From: CAWBOY01 sp963790585
GTDB lineage: Bacteria > Planctomycetota > Planctomycetia > Gemmatales > Gemmataceae
Direction: 5' to 3'
DNA length: 64,000 nucleotides
Assembly (NCBI GenBank): GCA_963790585.1
Contig: CAWBOY010000007.1
Coordinates: 124,001-188,000 of the forward strand
Shown: piece by piece, positions 55,850-64,000 of the stretch
Numbering within the stretch: position 1 is the stretch's first letter
Layout of the letters: every line of letters starts with the position of its first letter
Position numbers and translations under genes: made by a program
The notes under the pieces: model-generated
What the model saw: only the letters and a program-made list of their open reading frames with translations
What the model was told of the DNA's origin: nothing
The model's database searches: none

Positions 55850-57565
55850 CTACCGCGCGGCAACCGTCGCCGTCTCGCCAAACGTCGCCTGGCGCCAGGC
55901 GAGGTCCAATTCCTTGAAGCCCGACAGGCCGTAATACTTTCGCAGAGCAGGCTCATAGCCGCTCTCCATGCCTTCGCGCAAGAACCGGCTAAAGACAACG
56001 GCCCCCTTGCGCGTCGAGAGGAATTCGACGATCGAAACGCTTTGGGCGTAAAACACACCGACATAGCGACCTTCGGGATAGTCAGGCAACTGAAGCAAGG
56101 GACCCGTCGAGAAGAGCTGTTGCTGTTGCGCGAAGCCGGAGAGATTCTTGAGATGCCGATCGATGCGCTCGCGGGGCTCACTGAGGACGGCCATACCTTC
56201 GTCGGCCCAACGAGGAATGTCATTAGCCCCAAATCGGCCGGCAAGAACGACATGCGTCGTCTCGTGAGGCAGCACGCATAATAGCATATTGGGATTATCG
56301 CAATGCACGTCGATGCCGCGGCTCACGATCTTGTCGCTGTTCTGAGCACGATTGATCGAGGAATGGCCCGGTGAGCTGGCAGGCGTATGCGTCGCCTCGG
56401 CGTAGTCTTGACCGGTCGCGTGCAAATAAATGTCACAGCGCGGCGTCCAGGTTCCGCCGTCGTCACCAAACCACTTCACCGAGGCCTTGGTTCGGGCCTC
56501 TTCCACGACCTGGGCCACCCGCTCGGCAAACTCGGGCTTCTGATTATGGAAGATCCGAAAATTCGTCGTTTCGGCGAGAGAGTAATTTTGACCCTGTTTA
56601 CGCGGCGTGTGACGGACCGCGACGACGCTGCTTGCCTCGTTTTTCCGAATCGCTGATCCTGGCTGGCCCTGGATGCGCTTGAGAAGATTGTTACCTTCGC
56701 CTTCGAGCTTCGGCGCGAGCGAAACCGCGACACGAACTTCCTGTTCGAGCTGCTTGGGGGCGGGCGTCTTTGGGTCGAGCTTGTCGAGCGCTTGCTGCAC
56801 GGCGAAGAGTCGACAGTAACCCCACTGGGCCCCGATGCTCGCACACTCGGCCGGGCAGAGGCGATGGGCCTGGGCGAAGAGCAGGGCCGCTTCATCGTAC
56901 CGGGTCGCCAGAAACGCCTGCGTGCCTTTTTCGACCAGGGCACGCGCCTGATGATTCTCGAGACTGTTTTTATCGCTGAAGACGTCGTCCGCCTTGCCCC
57001 GCGCGACGATGACCTCTGAGGACTGCGCTCGTGCCGTCGTTTTTTCCGTCGGCGCGGCGGGCGCGACGGCTACCACAACTGCGGGCGCCATTGGCGTTAC
57101 CGCCGACTGCGGCGCCGGCGCGGGATTTGTCGCGATCGAAGACGTTTTATCGAGATTGACCGGCGGAACCGTGGCGACAGGGGTCGAAGTCGCGGCCACG
57201 CTGTTTCGCACTAATCGTGCACCGGGGTCGATCACTTCGAGTCGCTCTTGATAGCGAGCGACGTCCGCCATTCTATTAGCCTTTTTGAGCTCCGCTATAT
57301 AGCCTAAATAAGCATCGCGGAGCGCTTCCACGTAGCGCCGATTGCCATCGATCAAATGGACCCTATTTTCGAGAACTTCGACTGCCGATCGATAATCGCC
57401 CCGCTGCAGATATTCTCGGCCTTGCTCGAAGGCCTTTTGCACCTCGAGGGCGGTCATAATCTTGGCGTGAGGATCGGCCCCGCCTAATTCAGGTGGGCCG
57501 GCGAGAGCCAAGGTAGCGCTGAGCGCGCAGCAAGACAGCGCGAGAATAAAGCTGGCGCGAGCCAT
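55850..57565 (-). CDS. Exported TPR and MA-like metallopeptidase protein
   Basis: A 571-residue protein with signal peptide (ARASFILALSCCALSATLAL), start 57565 with AAGGAAG upstream. N-terminal TPR-like helices (FEQGREYLQRGDYRSAVEVL), a Pro/Ala/Thr-rich linker of about 90 residues, a second TPR (ALVEKGTQAFLATRYDEAAL), then a peptidase_MA-like domain with zinc-binding HETTH in LLCVLPHETTHVVLAG and the downstream Glu in RWADEGMAVLSEP. It probably cleaves or binds peptides outside the cytoplasm; substrate unknown. Confidence 0.85.
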   Translation of the reverse strand: MARASFILALSCCALSATLALAGPPELGGADPHAKIMTALEVQKAFEQGREYLQRGDYRSAVEVLENRVHLIDGNRRYVEALRDAYLGYIAELKKANRMADVARYQERLEVIDPGARLVRNSVAATSTPVATVPPVNLDKTSSIATNPAPAPQSAVTPMAPAVVVAVAPAAPTEKTTARAQSSEVIVARGKADDVFSDKNSLENHQARALVEKGTQAFLATRYDEAALLFAQAHRLCPAECASIGAQWGYCRLFAVQQALDKLDPKTPAPKQLEQEVRVAVSLAPKLEGEGNNLLKRIQGQPGSAIRKNEASSVVAVRHTPRKQGQNYSLAETTNFRIFHNQKPEFAERVAQVVEEARTKASVKWFGDDGGTWTPRCDIYLHATGQDYAEATHTPASSPGHSSINRAQNSDKIVSRGIDVHCDNPNMLLCVLPHETTHVVLAGRFGANDIPRWADEGMAVLSEPRERIDRHLKNLSGFAQQQQLFSTGPLLQLPDYPEGRYVGVFYAQSVSIVEFLSTRKGAVVFSRFLREGMESGYEPALRKYYGLSGFKELDLAWRQATFGETATVAAR

Positions 57566-57897
57566 AAGTGCTTCCTTGCACGAGGTTCCGGGTCTGCGGA
57601 GATCAAGGACCTCCAACGAGCAACGAACCGCTCAGCGCGGGATCGGACCGCAGGCGTTCGGACGGGATGGAATTCGAGGAGTGGATCGAGAGAGGCTGAG
57701 TCGGCTCGTAGCGAATCGCAAAGGCTCCGGTAGACTTACGGGGTCTAACCGATCGCACCATCCTGGCACGAGGTGCCCTCACGACGGTCGCTACCTTAGC
57801 GAGGGGGGTGAGAACGTACAAGACGAGGTTTTTTTAAGGATGCGAAGAAGCCCCTCTCCCCCGATGTACGGGGGCGAGGGGAGCTTGTGACACCGCT
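57566..57897. other. Intergenic region with GC hairpin
   Basis: About 330 bp. The only structure is the hairpin AAGCCCCTCTCCCCCG (57848-57863) / CGGGGGCGAGGGGAGCTT (57869-57886), which on the minus strand follows the nucleoside hydrolase stop and may terminate that operon. Confidence 0.55.
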
Positions 57898-58836
57898 TCA
57901 CTCCGCCTTTTGTCCCGCGCCTTCCAGAATGTCCCCGACGTAACGTCGCACTGCGCTCACGTCGACGCTGACCGCCATCTCGACGTTTGGTTTCTCTGGG
58001 CAGGACCAGCGTGTGTCGATCAGGCTCAACCCGCGCGTCAGGTCGCCGCGGAGTTCGATGTCGACATAGACGGACTTGGTCGTCAGCACGTCGGGTTTGG
58101 ACACGGCCACCACGCCGAGAACATCGAGCAAGTAAAACCCCTCGATGCCAAACAGGCCGGACGAGGCCCCAATCCCAAATGGCACGATCTGGCTCAAAAA
58201 ACGGGACGCACGCGATTCCGGCGCCGGCAGATGTAGCAGGTCGCGCGGCGAGAAGATCAGCTTGCGCGTCACGTCGAGCGGGAGCAATAGCACGGGTGCG
58301 CCGCAGCGAATCACCTGACGCGCGGCCTGGGGATCGCACGCGAAATGAAATTCGGCGGCGGCGGTCTCGTCGCCCGGCTCGCGCCAGGCGCCACCCAACA
58401 TCACGATCCGTTCGACCATGTTCACCAGCTCCGGATCCCGGTCGAGGGCCCGTGCGAACGTCGTGGCCGGGCCCATCAGGATTACTGTGATTTCCTTGGG
58501 ATATTGACGGATCAGGTCGCTGATGAGCTTGTCGCTCGGATGCGGATGATGCAATTGGGCACAAGGGAGATCGGCTCCGCCCAGGCCACATCGGCCATGC
58601 AAATTCGTGGCGCTGATGTCGTAATTCACCGGGATGGCCGCTCCGAGCCGCGGCCAGCGCGGCGGGTCGAGCGACTCGATCAGAATGTGGACGTTCCGCG
58701 TCGCCTGTTCCGCGGAGACATTGCCCGCCGTGGCCGCGAGGCCAAGGACCTCGAGGCATGGATCATGCACCGCCAGGGTAACTGCAAAGGCGCCGTCGAT
58801 CCCCGGATCGTTTACCAGCAAAACCTTTTGCGGCAT
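57898..58836 (-). CDS. Nucleoside hydrolase-like protein with altered metal site
   Basis: A 312-residue protein of the IUNH fold, which normally splits ribonucleosides into base and ribose. Family blocks are visible: LGLAATAGNVSAEQATRNV, ITVILMGPATTFARALDRDP, ERIVMLGGAW and the C-terminal LIDTRWSCPEKPNVEMAV. The usual N-terminal DTDPGIDD Ca2+ motif is VNDPGIDG here, so two of the expected Asp ligands are missing. Activity is therefore doubtful or the metal site differs. GGAGAGG precedes the ATG. It follows trpD by 12 bp, so they share an operon despite unrelated chemistry. Confidence 0.86.
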   Translation of the reverse strand: MPQKVLLVNDPGIDGAFAVTLAVHDPCLEVLGLAATAGNVSAEQATRNVHILIESLDPPRWPRLGAAIPVNYDISATNLHGRCGLGGADLPCAQLHHPHPSDKLISDLIRQYPKEITVILMGPATTFARALDRDPELVNMVERIVMLGGAWREPGDETAAAEFHFACDPQAARQVIRCGAPVLLLPLDVTRKLIFSPRDLLHLPAPESRASRFLSQIVPFGIGASSGLFGIEGFYLLDVLGVVAVSKPDVLTTKSVYVDIELRGDLTRGLSLIDTRWSCPEKPNVEMAVSVDVSAVRRYVGDILEGAGQKAE

Positions 58837-58848
58837 TGAACCTCTCCA

Positions 58849-59892
58849 TTATCGTTTTATGCGAGCGCTTGATGTGATTTCTCGGAGCAGGTCAAGGGCG
58901 CGGCCTTCATGAATGATCGCGCGCGCCTGCGCCACTCCCGCTTTTAAGCTCGTTACTTTTCCGGCGACCATGAGCGCGGCCGATACGTTGGCCAGCACCA
59001 CATTCAGCGCAGCGCCGGGCTGGCCTTTCAGTACCGATCGTATGGTCGCCGCGCTTTGCTCGGGGCCGTCGGCTCGAAGTTCGTCCAATCGGCAGGACTC
59101 GAGGCCGAAGTCCGCCGCTGTCCATTCGTGGCTCGTTACTTTGTCTTCATGCACTTCCCGGACCAACGTCGGCGCTGACAGGCTTACTTCATCGAGTCCG
59201 TCTCGACTGGAGACAAGATAGGCCCGGCTCGTTCCAAGCCGGGCGAGGGCGCCGGCCATCGGATCGAGCCACGCCGGTCGGCCGACGCCGAGCAATTGAA
59301 ATGTCGCCCCAGCTGGATTCGCCAGCGGGCCGAGAAGATTGAATATCGTTCGTATCGCCAGTCGGCGTCGCAGCGCCGCGATCCCTTTGAGAGCGGGGTG
59401 ATAATCCGGCGCGTGACAAAAGGCGATGCCGTGACGCTCCAGGCGGGCAGCTGCTGCCGCCGCGCCGCCGTCGAACGGCACACCCAAAATGCCGAGAACG
59501 TCGCTCGCTCCCGACCGGCTCGAGATAGCTCGATTGCCATGCTTCACCACCGGAACGCCGGCGGCCGCGACGACGATCGCGGTGGTCGTGCTGATGTTGA
59601 ATGTGCTCGAACCATCGCCGCCAGTACCGCATGTGTCGAGCAATGGGCCGCGCAGCGTCGCCAACGGCACCATCTGTTCGCGGATAACCTGGGCTGCGGT
59701 GGCCAACTCCTGGGCGGACTCCCCCTTCATTCGCAAGGCGACGAGCAGCGCCGCGGATTCCGCCTCCGCCAGGTTTCCCGCCAAAAGTCCCTGAATAAGG
59801 TCCCGCATCTCCGCGGTATGGAGGTCGCGCTGCTCGACCACCGCAGCCAATACTGCGTTAAACCAGACAGGTTGCGATGCATCGGGAGGCAT
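58849..59892 (-). CDS. trpD: Anthranilate phosphoribosyltransferase
   Basis: Second step of tryptophan synthesis: anthranilate plus PRPP gives phosphoribosyl-anthranilate. The 347-residue length is normal. Motifs: helical N-domain (LIQGLLAGNLAEAESAALLV), PRPP-binding DTCGTGGDGSSTFNIST, KHGNRAISSRSGASD and the NLLGPLANP block. All catalytic residues are in place. Other trp genes are not in the window. Divergent from lexA with 204 bp between. Confidence 0.96.
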   Translation of the reverse strand: MPPDASQPVWFNAVLAAVVEQRDLHTAEMRDLIQGLLAGNLAEAESAALLVALRMKGESAQELATAAQVIREQMVPLATLRGPLLDTCGTGGDGSSTFNISTTTAIVVAAAGVPVVKHGNRAISSRSGASDVLGILGVPFDGGAAAAAARLERHGIAFCHAPDYHPALKGIAALRRRLAIRTIFNLLGPLANPAGATFQLLGVGRPAWLDPMAGALARLGTSRAYLVSSRDGLDEVSLSAPTLVREVHEDKVTSHEWTAADFGLESCRLDELRADGPEQSAATIRSVLKGQPGAALNVVLANVSAALMVAGKVTSLKAGVAQARAIIHEGRALDLLREITSSARIKR

Positions 59893-59975
59893 TCGGAAAG
59901 ACCTTATGCGAACATTTCGACTTGTTCCTCATTTGTTGACAATAACGAAAAAAACGGCGATTGCCAAAAAAACTC

Positions 59976-60003
59976 TTGCGTGTGTACGGACGTCTAATAT
60001 ACT
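59976..60003 (+). promoter_or_regulatory. Predicted lexA promoter
   Basis: TTGCGT (59976-59981), 16-bp spacer, TATACT (59998-60003), about 90 bp before the lexA start. A match to sigma-70-type boxes (4/6 and 5/6). I did not find a clear known SOS box; any LexA operator here is of unknown type. Confidence 0.5.
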
Positions 60004-60096
60004 AAGATTCAGTGTAACTATGCTTTCGACGAAGCGCTGCCAATCTCGGCCGCGCACAAACAAGCCCTTCGCCCCCTGTCTCGGAAGGAGTGAATC

Positions 60097-60708
60097 GTGG
60101 TGGACCAAAGCACCCTGACATCGCGTCAGAAAGAGATTTACGAGTTCATCCGCGGAAAAATCGAACTCCGTGGCTATGGCCCCACGGTGCGGGAGATCGG
60201 CGAAGCCTTTCAGATCAATTCGCCCAATGGCGTCATGTGTCATCTCAATGCGCTGGTGAAAAAAGGCTTGATTCTGCGTGAAGGCGGCAAGGCCCGCGCG
60301 ATTCAATTGGCCGACCATCGGCCGCCCGGAGGCACCGAGCTGCCGTTGCTCGGTCTTGTCGCGGCCGGTGCGCCGATCGCCGCCACGGAATCGAGCGATG
60401 AGAGACTCAGCTTCAGCGACCTCTTCAGTGGACCCGACCATTTCGCGCTTCAAGTGCGCGGGCAATCGATGATCGAGGATCACATCGATGATGGCGACTA
60501 CGTAGTAATCAAAAAGCAGGAATCGGCCGAAAACGGCGCTCGCGTCGTGGCCATGATCGAAAACGAAGTGACGCTCAAGCGTTTGCACAAAGACAAGGGT
60601 CAAGTTTGGCTACAACCCGCCAACGGCGCGATGCGGCCGATCTTGATCGATCCCGAATCGGATACGAAAATCCTGGGCGTCCTGGTCGGCGTGCTGCGGA
60701 AATGTTGA
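60097..60708 (+). CDS. lexA: LexA repressor
   Basis: SOS-response repressor, a self-cleaving dimer. The 203-residue protein has the N-terminal winged helix (TSRQKEIYEFIRGKIELRGY, PTVREIGEAFQINSPNGVMC), cleavage site Ala90-Gly91 in GLVAAGAP, catalytic Ser124 in VRGQSMIEDHI and Lys161 in ENEVTLKRL. Start GTG 60097 follows AAGGAG; a second GTG at 60100 is possible. Convergent with the DUF1573 gene, whose stop is 9 bp away. Confidence 0.97.
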   Translation: MVDQSTLTSRQKEIYEFIRGKIELRGYGPTVREIGEAFQINSPNGVMCHLNALVKKGLILREGGKARAIQLADHRPPGGTELPLLGLVAAGAPIAATESSDERLSFSDLFSGPDHFALQVRGQSMIEDHIDDGDYVVIKKQESAENGARVVAMIENEVTLKRLHKDKGQVWLQPANGAMRPILIDPESDTKILGVLVGVLRKC

Positions 60709-60716
60709 CACAGACC

Positions 60717-61700
60717 TCACGGCATTGTCCAGCGCACCGGAATCGTGAGCGTCTGGGCGACCGGCTTCGCCAGCTCTACCGTAAGTGTCGACTCGCCTTC
60801 TTTTCTTGCGGTGGTCTCGATCGTCACCTTGATCGAGACCAGTCCGCCGGGCCCGCGCGACCACTCGGCGCGAATGCCAGGCTCGAAACAATTCAGCTTG
60901 GTAACCTCAATCTCTTGATCGTCGATCGGCCTTAGCAGCAACAAACGAGACTGTGGCGATCCAGTAACTCTCTGAAATATCATTTCCTCGGGCACCACCC
61001 TGACATGGGTGCGGGCCCGCTTCTCAATCCTCAAGGGCACGACCAGGCGCGGATAGGTGGGGTCGTCGGTTTCGATCAAGATTCGGTCCTCATGCCGCCC
61101 CTCGGCCAATCCCGATTGAACGTCGACCGTCACCAACCAGGTCAGTTTTCCGTCCGCGTTTCGCCGCGGATGGCCCGGCGTGATGTGAATGTACGGCGAA
61201 GCAACCGAAGCGCCCGTAATTGCGAAGGGTTTATCACGCAAATCGGTCACGATGATTTCGTGCGATAGGGCGGACGAGGTCGAAATGTTCAAGGCCGCCG
61301 GCGTCACCAGGATTTCGGTTTCGATGCGAGCGTTTAGAGTTAGTTTCAGCTCGCGCGTCTCCGTGCCGCAGCGATATTGAACCCGCGCATGCCACGTCTG
61401 CGGCCCGGATGCCTGGGTGAGCGTGTTGACTTCCAGAGTCAATTCGCTTTCCTGCCCCGCCTTCAAAACAGAGCGGTCGGCCGAGGGGGCGAGGCAACCG
61501 CAGCTGGGCGTGAGTCCCGTGAGCGTAATCGTCTCTGTGCCCGTGTTGATGAGTAGAAAGCGATGCACCAGCGCGGCACCACATTTCACCGCGCCAGCCT
61601 CAGCAACTGGTTTATCACATTGCAGTTGGGCAATCGTAGTGCTCGTGAACCCTAGTGACAAACCAACGATTAGCAGTATACGCGACAGGTATCGGCGCAT
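60717..61700 (-). CDS. Exported DUF1573 protein
   Basis: A 327-residue protein with signal peptide (YLSRILLIVGLSLGFTSTTI). The first mature domain has the DUF1573 signature HRFLLINTGTETITLTGLTP followed by SCGC, a beta-sandwich common in Bacteroidetes and planctomycetes. A second ASH-like sandwich follows (YPRLVVPLRIEKRARTHVRV). ATG 61700 is chosen because GGAG lies 7 bp before it; 61706 and 61745 are weaker. Function unknown. Confidence 0.85.
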   Translation of the reverse strand: MRRYLSRILLIVGLSLGFTSTTIAQLQCDKPVAEAGAVKCGAALVHRFLLINTGTETITLTGLTPSCGCLAPSADRSVLKAGQESELTLEVNTLTQASGPQTWHARVQYRCGTETRELKLTLNARIETEILVTPAALNISTSSALSHEIIVTDLRDKPFAITGASVASPYIHITPGHPRRNADGKLTWLVTVDVQSGLAEGRHEDRILIETDDPTYPRLVVPLRIEKRARTHVRVVPEEMIFQRVTGSPQSRLLLLRPIDDQEIEVTKLNCFEPGIRAEWSRGPGGLVSIKVTIETTARKEGESTLTVELAKPVAQTLTIPVRWTMP

Positions 61701-61794
61701 TGGCATCTCCGGCGATCTTGGAACAAGAGGCCGGTGAAATAACACACGCGTCTTTTTGGGGCAATGCCGGTTCTGAAGTGCCTCACCAACCCCA

Positions 61795-63072
61795 TCATTT
61801 ACGGCCGACTCTCATCATCAACCACACCACGACCCCGGCTGTGACGATTCCGGTCGCCTGGAGGCCGAGCGTAATCTCCTCGCTCCAGCGGTCCGCCAAA
61901 TTGCCGAAGACCAGGTTGCCCAAAGGTAGCGCGCCACTAAGGACCATGGACCAAATACCGAGAAGAAGTCCCCGGTTGTGAGCGCTGGCCCCCAGTTGAA
62001 TCACAGCCTGGCCGGTGGCAAAAAACAGGATCAGGCCGCCGCCCAGGATGGCACAGCATACGATCGCCAGCGGAAGTGATGGCGCCAGCGCCAGCCCAAA
62101 GAGACCGAGAGCGGCAAGCGCGACGCCGATGCCAAGATAGAGGCGGCGGCGCTCCGCGCTGGTGAAACCCGCCATCACCAACGAGGCGAGCATCGCGCCG
62201 ACGCCGACGGCGCTGAGCATGAAACCGACGCCGACCTTGCCGGTGTCGAAGCGATGATCCGAAAGACCTGGCAACAGAGCCAAGGTCGGCCAGCCAAAGA
62301 AACAAAGCACGCCGGCAAGCATCAGCACCCGGGCCAGTTCTGGCCGTTCCGTCAAGTAGCGAAGACCCGAGCCGGTAGGAGCATTGTCGCTCTCTTTGGC
62401 GACACGCAGTTGCGCGATCGGATCCATCAAGGCCAAAGCCGCCAGCACCGCGAGGAAGCTCAAGGCGTTGAACGCAAAGCAGGCCGCGGGCCCCAGCCAA
62501 ATCATCACGCCGATTGCCACCGCGGGGCCCACGACACGCGCGAGGTTGAAAAGCAAGGAATTCAACGCCACCGCGTTTACCAGATCTTCCATGCCGACCA
62601 TATCGACGAGAAACGACATTCGCGCCGGCAGGTCGAAGGCGTTGATTAGCCCGCCGAAACAGGCGAGGACCAGCAGCGACCACGGTGAGATCGCGCCGAA
62701 CCAACCGGTCGCCAGGACGGCGAGCAGACTCGCCTGAACCAAAAAGCCGGACTGGCAGACGAAGATGAGATTGCGGCGCGGCACTCGGTCCGACAGGCTG
62801 CCGCCCCAGCCGCCCAGGAAGAACGTCGGCAGGATTTGCACCGCCCCAATGATCGACGGCCAAAACGATTGGCCGGTCTGTTCGTAGGCCAGCTGCATCA
62901 AGGCCGGCGTCTGCATCCAGGAACCGAACAGCGATACCATCTGCCCAAAGAAATATAAGCGATAATTGCGATGCCTCAAGGCGCGAAAGGTGCTTCTTCC
63001 GAGCTTCACATTTGGTGTTTTCGAGAGGGGCTGCGTCGAGCGAATTTCAGAGGCAGGGGATGAAGGTGACAT
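61795..63072 (-). CDS. MFS transporter
   Basis: A 425-residue major facilitator with about 12 membrane helices and the loop motif GGSLSDRVPRRN between helices 2 and 3. The N-terminus FRALRHRNYRLYFFGQMVSL and the FDLPARMSFLVDMV block match the enterobactin-exporter-like (EntS/MFS_3) group of exporters. Substrate unknown. ATG 63072 is preferred; the TTG at 63108 is an alternative. It lies 33 bp after an XRE regulator gene, so the two may be one unit. Confidence 0.92.
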   Translation of the reverse strand: MSPSSPASEIRSTQPLSKTPNVKLGRSTFRALRHRNYRLYFFGQMVSLFGSWMQTPALMQLAYEQTGQSFWPSIIGAVQILPTFFLGGWGGSLSDRVPRRNLIFVCQSGFLVQASLLAVLATGWFGAISPWSLLVLACFGGLINAFDLPARMSFLVDMVGMEDLVNAVALNSLLFNLARVVGPAVAIGVMIWLGPAACFAFNALSFLAVLAALALMDPIAQLRVAKESDNAPTGSGLRYLTERPELARVLMLAGVLCFFGWPTLALLPGLSDHRFDTGKVGVGFMLSAVGVGAMLASLVMAGFTSAERRRLYLGIGVALAALGLFGLALAPSLPLAIVCCAILGGGLILFFATGQAVIQLGASAHNRGLLLGIWSMVLSGALPLGNLVFGNLADRWSEEITLGLQATGIVTAGVVVWLMMRVGRK

Positions 63073-63104
63073 ACATGCCACGCTACCCAGATGGGCCTTC
63101 CGAT

Positions 63105-63698
63105 TCAAGACGGTTTCGAAGCTCGCTCGCGCGTTGCCCGAACGCGGTCATAAATGAGTCCCACGATCTGGTCCAGTAGATCGACATATTCGGTCCCGGC
63201 AATTTCCTGCACGCGCTGCATTAGCCGGCGCCGTCGCTCTATACGCTCGACGAAACCATCCACGCCAAAGGCGCTTAGCCCTGCTCCGTTATTCTGGAGC
63301 GCGAGCAGCTCGGCTAACTCGTCGGCACGGAGCTGGCTCGCGCGATCGGGGTGGCGTTGAAGCCAGGCAAGCAGCTCGGGCTGGGTAACTTGGTCGAGCA
63401 GTCCACGTAGATCATCGCCAGCCGGCCCGGATGGTCGCTCGCGCATGCGCGGCAGGAGATGTTCGATCGGAACGGTGCGGAGATCGTTGACGGATAGGCC
63501 AAGGGCCTTGGCGCACGAGCTGATCGTGGCGTTCCGTAACTTACGTTGCTCGCCCCGTAGCAAAATTTGTCGGACGGTGTGGCGATTGAGTCGCGCGATC
63601 CGAGCGAACTCTTCCTGGTTCCAGCCACGTTCCTCGACCAATAGGCCGATTTTTGTCGCCAGTTCGGAAGACTCCGAGGATGAGATACCTTCGCTCAT
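63105..63698 (-). CDS. XRE-type HTH regulator
   Basis: A 197-residue DNA-binding protein. The helix-turn-helix spans LATKIGLLVEERGWNQEEFA, RIARLNRHTVRQILL, and ends in the extended segment NATISSCAKALGLSVNDLRT. The C-terminal 110 residues are helical (LLDQVTQPELLAWLQRHPDR) and may sense or dimerise. Start 63698 is taken because it directly precedes the conserved part; an upstream GTG at 63761 adds 21 residues. Probably controls the adjacent MFS gene. Confidence 0.85.
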   Translation of the reverse strand: MSEGISSSESSELATKIGLLVEERGWNQEEFARIARLNRHTVRQILLRGEQRKLRNATISSCAKALGLSVNDLRTVPIEHLLPRMRERPSGPAGDDLRGLLDQVTQPELLAWLQRHPDRASQLRADELAELLALQNNGAGLSAFGVDGFVERIERRRRLMQRVQEIAGTEYVDLLDQIVGLIYDRVRATRERASKPS

Positions 63699-63775
63699 GC
63701 CGCGATCGTACAGGAAAGAGGTCGGGAAGGCGAGCGGCACGGCAGCCTGACGCCGCGCCACTCGCTTAAATTCCC

Positions 63776-64000
63776 TTACTTGTTGCTTTGCAAGTTTTCC
63801 TTGACGTAATTCAGCACCTCATCCGGATGTTTATCGACGCTGACCTTGTCATAGATCTTGCGGACGGTCCCCTTCTTGTCGATGACGAAGGTGTAACGAT
63901 TCGCCATGCCACGATCGTTGAGAACGCCGAAAGCCTTGGTCGCCTTTTTGTCGGAGTCAGCGAACAGTGGGTAGCTAAGTTTTTCCTTTTCCGTGAACTT
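63776..64000 (-). CDS. bcp: Peroxiredoxin (BCP-type), C-terminal part
   Basis: The minus-strand frame is open from the right edge of the window to the stop at 63776-63778 and reads LSYPLFADSDKKATKAFGVL, then NRYTFVIDKKGTVRKIYDKV and DEVLNYVKENLQSNK. This matches the second half of thioredoxin-dependent peroxidases (Bcp/PrxQ), which reduce hydroperoxides. The catalytic cysteine region lies outside the window. The gene is upstream of the XRE regulator, 77 bp away. Confidence 0.88.
   Translation of the reverse strand, partial: KFTEKEKLSYPLFADSDKKATKAFGVLNDRGMANRYTFVIDKKGTVRKIYDKVSVDKHPDEVLNYVKENLQSNK

Noticed and set aside
57791..58759. 322-codon minus-strand frame overlapping the nucleoside hydrolase
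   Set aside because: Arg/Pro/Gly-rich shadow frame typical of high-GC DNA; the hydrolase frame has clear homology.
59910..60096. Classical LexA operator upstream of lexA
   Set aside because: I see no CTGT-N8-ACAG, GTTC-N7-GTTC or GAAC-N4-GTTC pattern that would support a named SOS box.
61937..62863. 308-codon minus-strand frame inside the MFS gene
   Set aside because: Out-of-frame shadow of the transporter, with no membrane pattern.

Overview
The window reads as a piece of a planctomycete chromosome, probably from the Gemmata/Pirellula-like groups. The signs are two DUF1559 prepilin-like proteins, a TIGR03067 protein, lipoproteins with transthyretin-like folds, a giant cell-surface protein with the planctomycete 'LExR' N-terminus, an ECF sigma factor with a coupled anti-sigma factor, a DUF58/BatD-like pair, and intergenic regions full of palindromic repeats. 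The assignment rests on gene content only.

Layout. 1-4.7 kb: tail of an unknown gene, tRNA-Thr(CGT), a DUF1559 gene with a lipoprotein partner, a second (frameshifted) DUF1559 gene and a small lipoprotein. 4.9-7.0 kb: a group II intron with its reverse transcriptase, lodged in a palindromic MITE; a nearly identical second copy lies at 38.2-40.3 kb. 7.1-15.7 kb: a stress-type accessory stretch (universal stress protein, eRF1-like protein, two DUF2294 proteins, DUF3309) mixed with debris: a response-regulator tail, an SBBP fragment, an IS4 remnant, a rhamnulokinase tail, and an IS3 element beside the 3' part of an alginate-export gene. 15.7-21.5 kb: signalling block with a GGDEF regulator, an HD-GYP regulator, a three-PAS hybrid kinase and a pentapeptide-repeat protein. 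22.3-38.1 kb: ECF sigma factor, anti-sigma factor and a surface protein of about 4,560 residues split by one frameshift. 40.3-46.5 kb: msrB, an M19 dipeptidase, then a pyrimidine nucleoside salvage set (thymidine phosphorylase, CNT transporter, cytidine deaminase) and an FHA protein. 47-57.6 kb: secreted or lipoprotein genes, a redoxin-fold protein, DUF58/BatD-like pair, a PPIC-type foldase and an MA-like metallopeptidase. 57.9-64 kb: nucleoside hydrolase-like protein, trpD, lexA, DUF1573 protein, MFS transporter, XRE regulator and the end of a BCP-type peroxiredoxin.

How genes work together. The GGDEF and HD-GYP proteins are an apparent make/break pair for cyclic di-GMP beside a hybrid kinase that could drive them. 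The sigma/anti-sigma pair overlaps by 4 bp and lies just upstream of the giant surface gene, so it may control it. The nucleoside genes import and degrade pyrimidine nucleosides.

The most interesting observation is the intron/MITE nest. Removing bases 4908-6899 restores an almost perfect palindrome, which fixes both intron ends to the base (GTGCG...AC). The two intron copies differ by about two changes, but the MITEs around them differ more and the intron sits in opposite arms. The palindrome thus appears to be a two-sided homing site. A caution for all gene calls: at least seven single-base frameshifts, mostly in short homopolymers, interrupt otherwise intact genes, so sequencing error is a real possibility.
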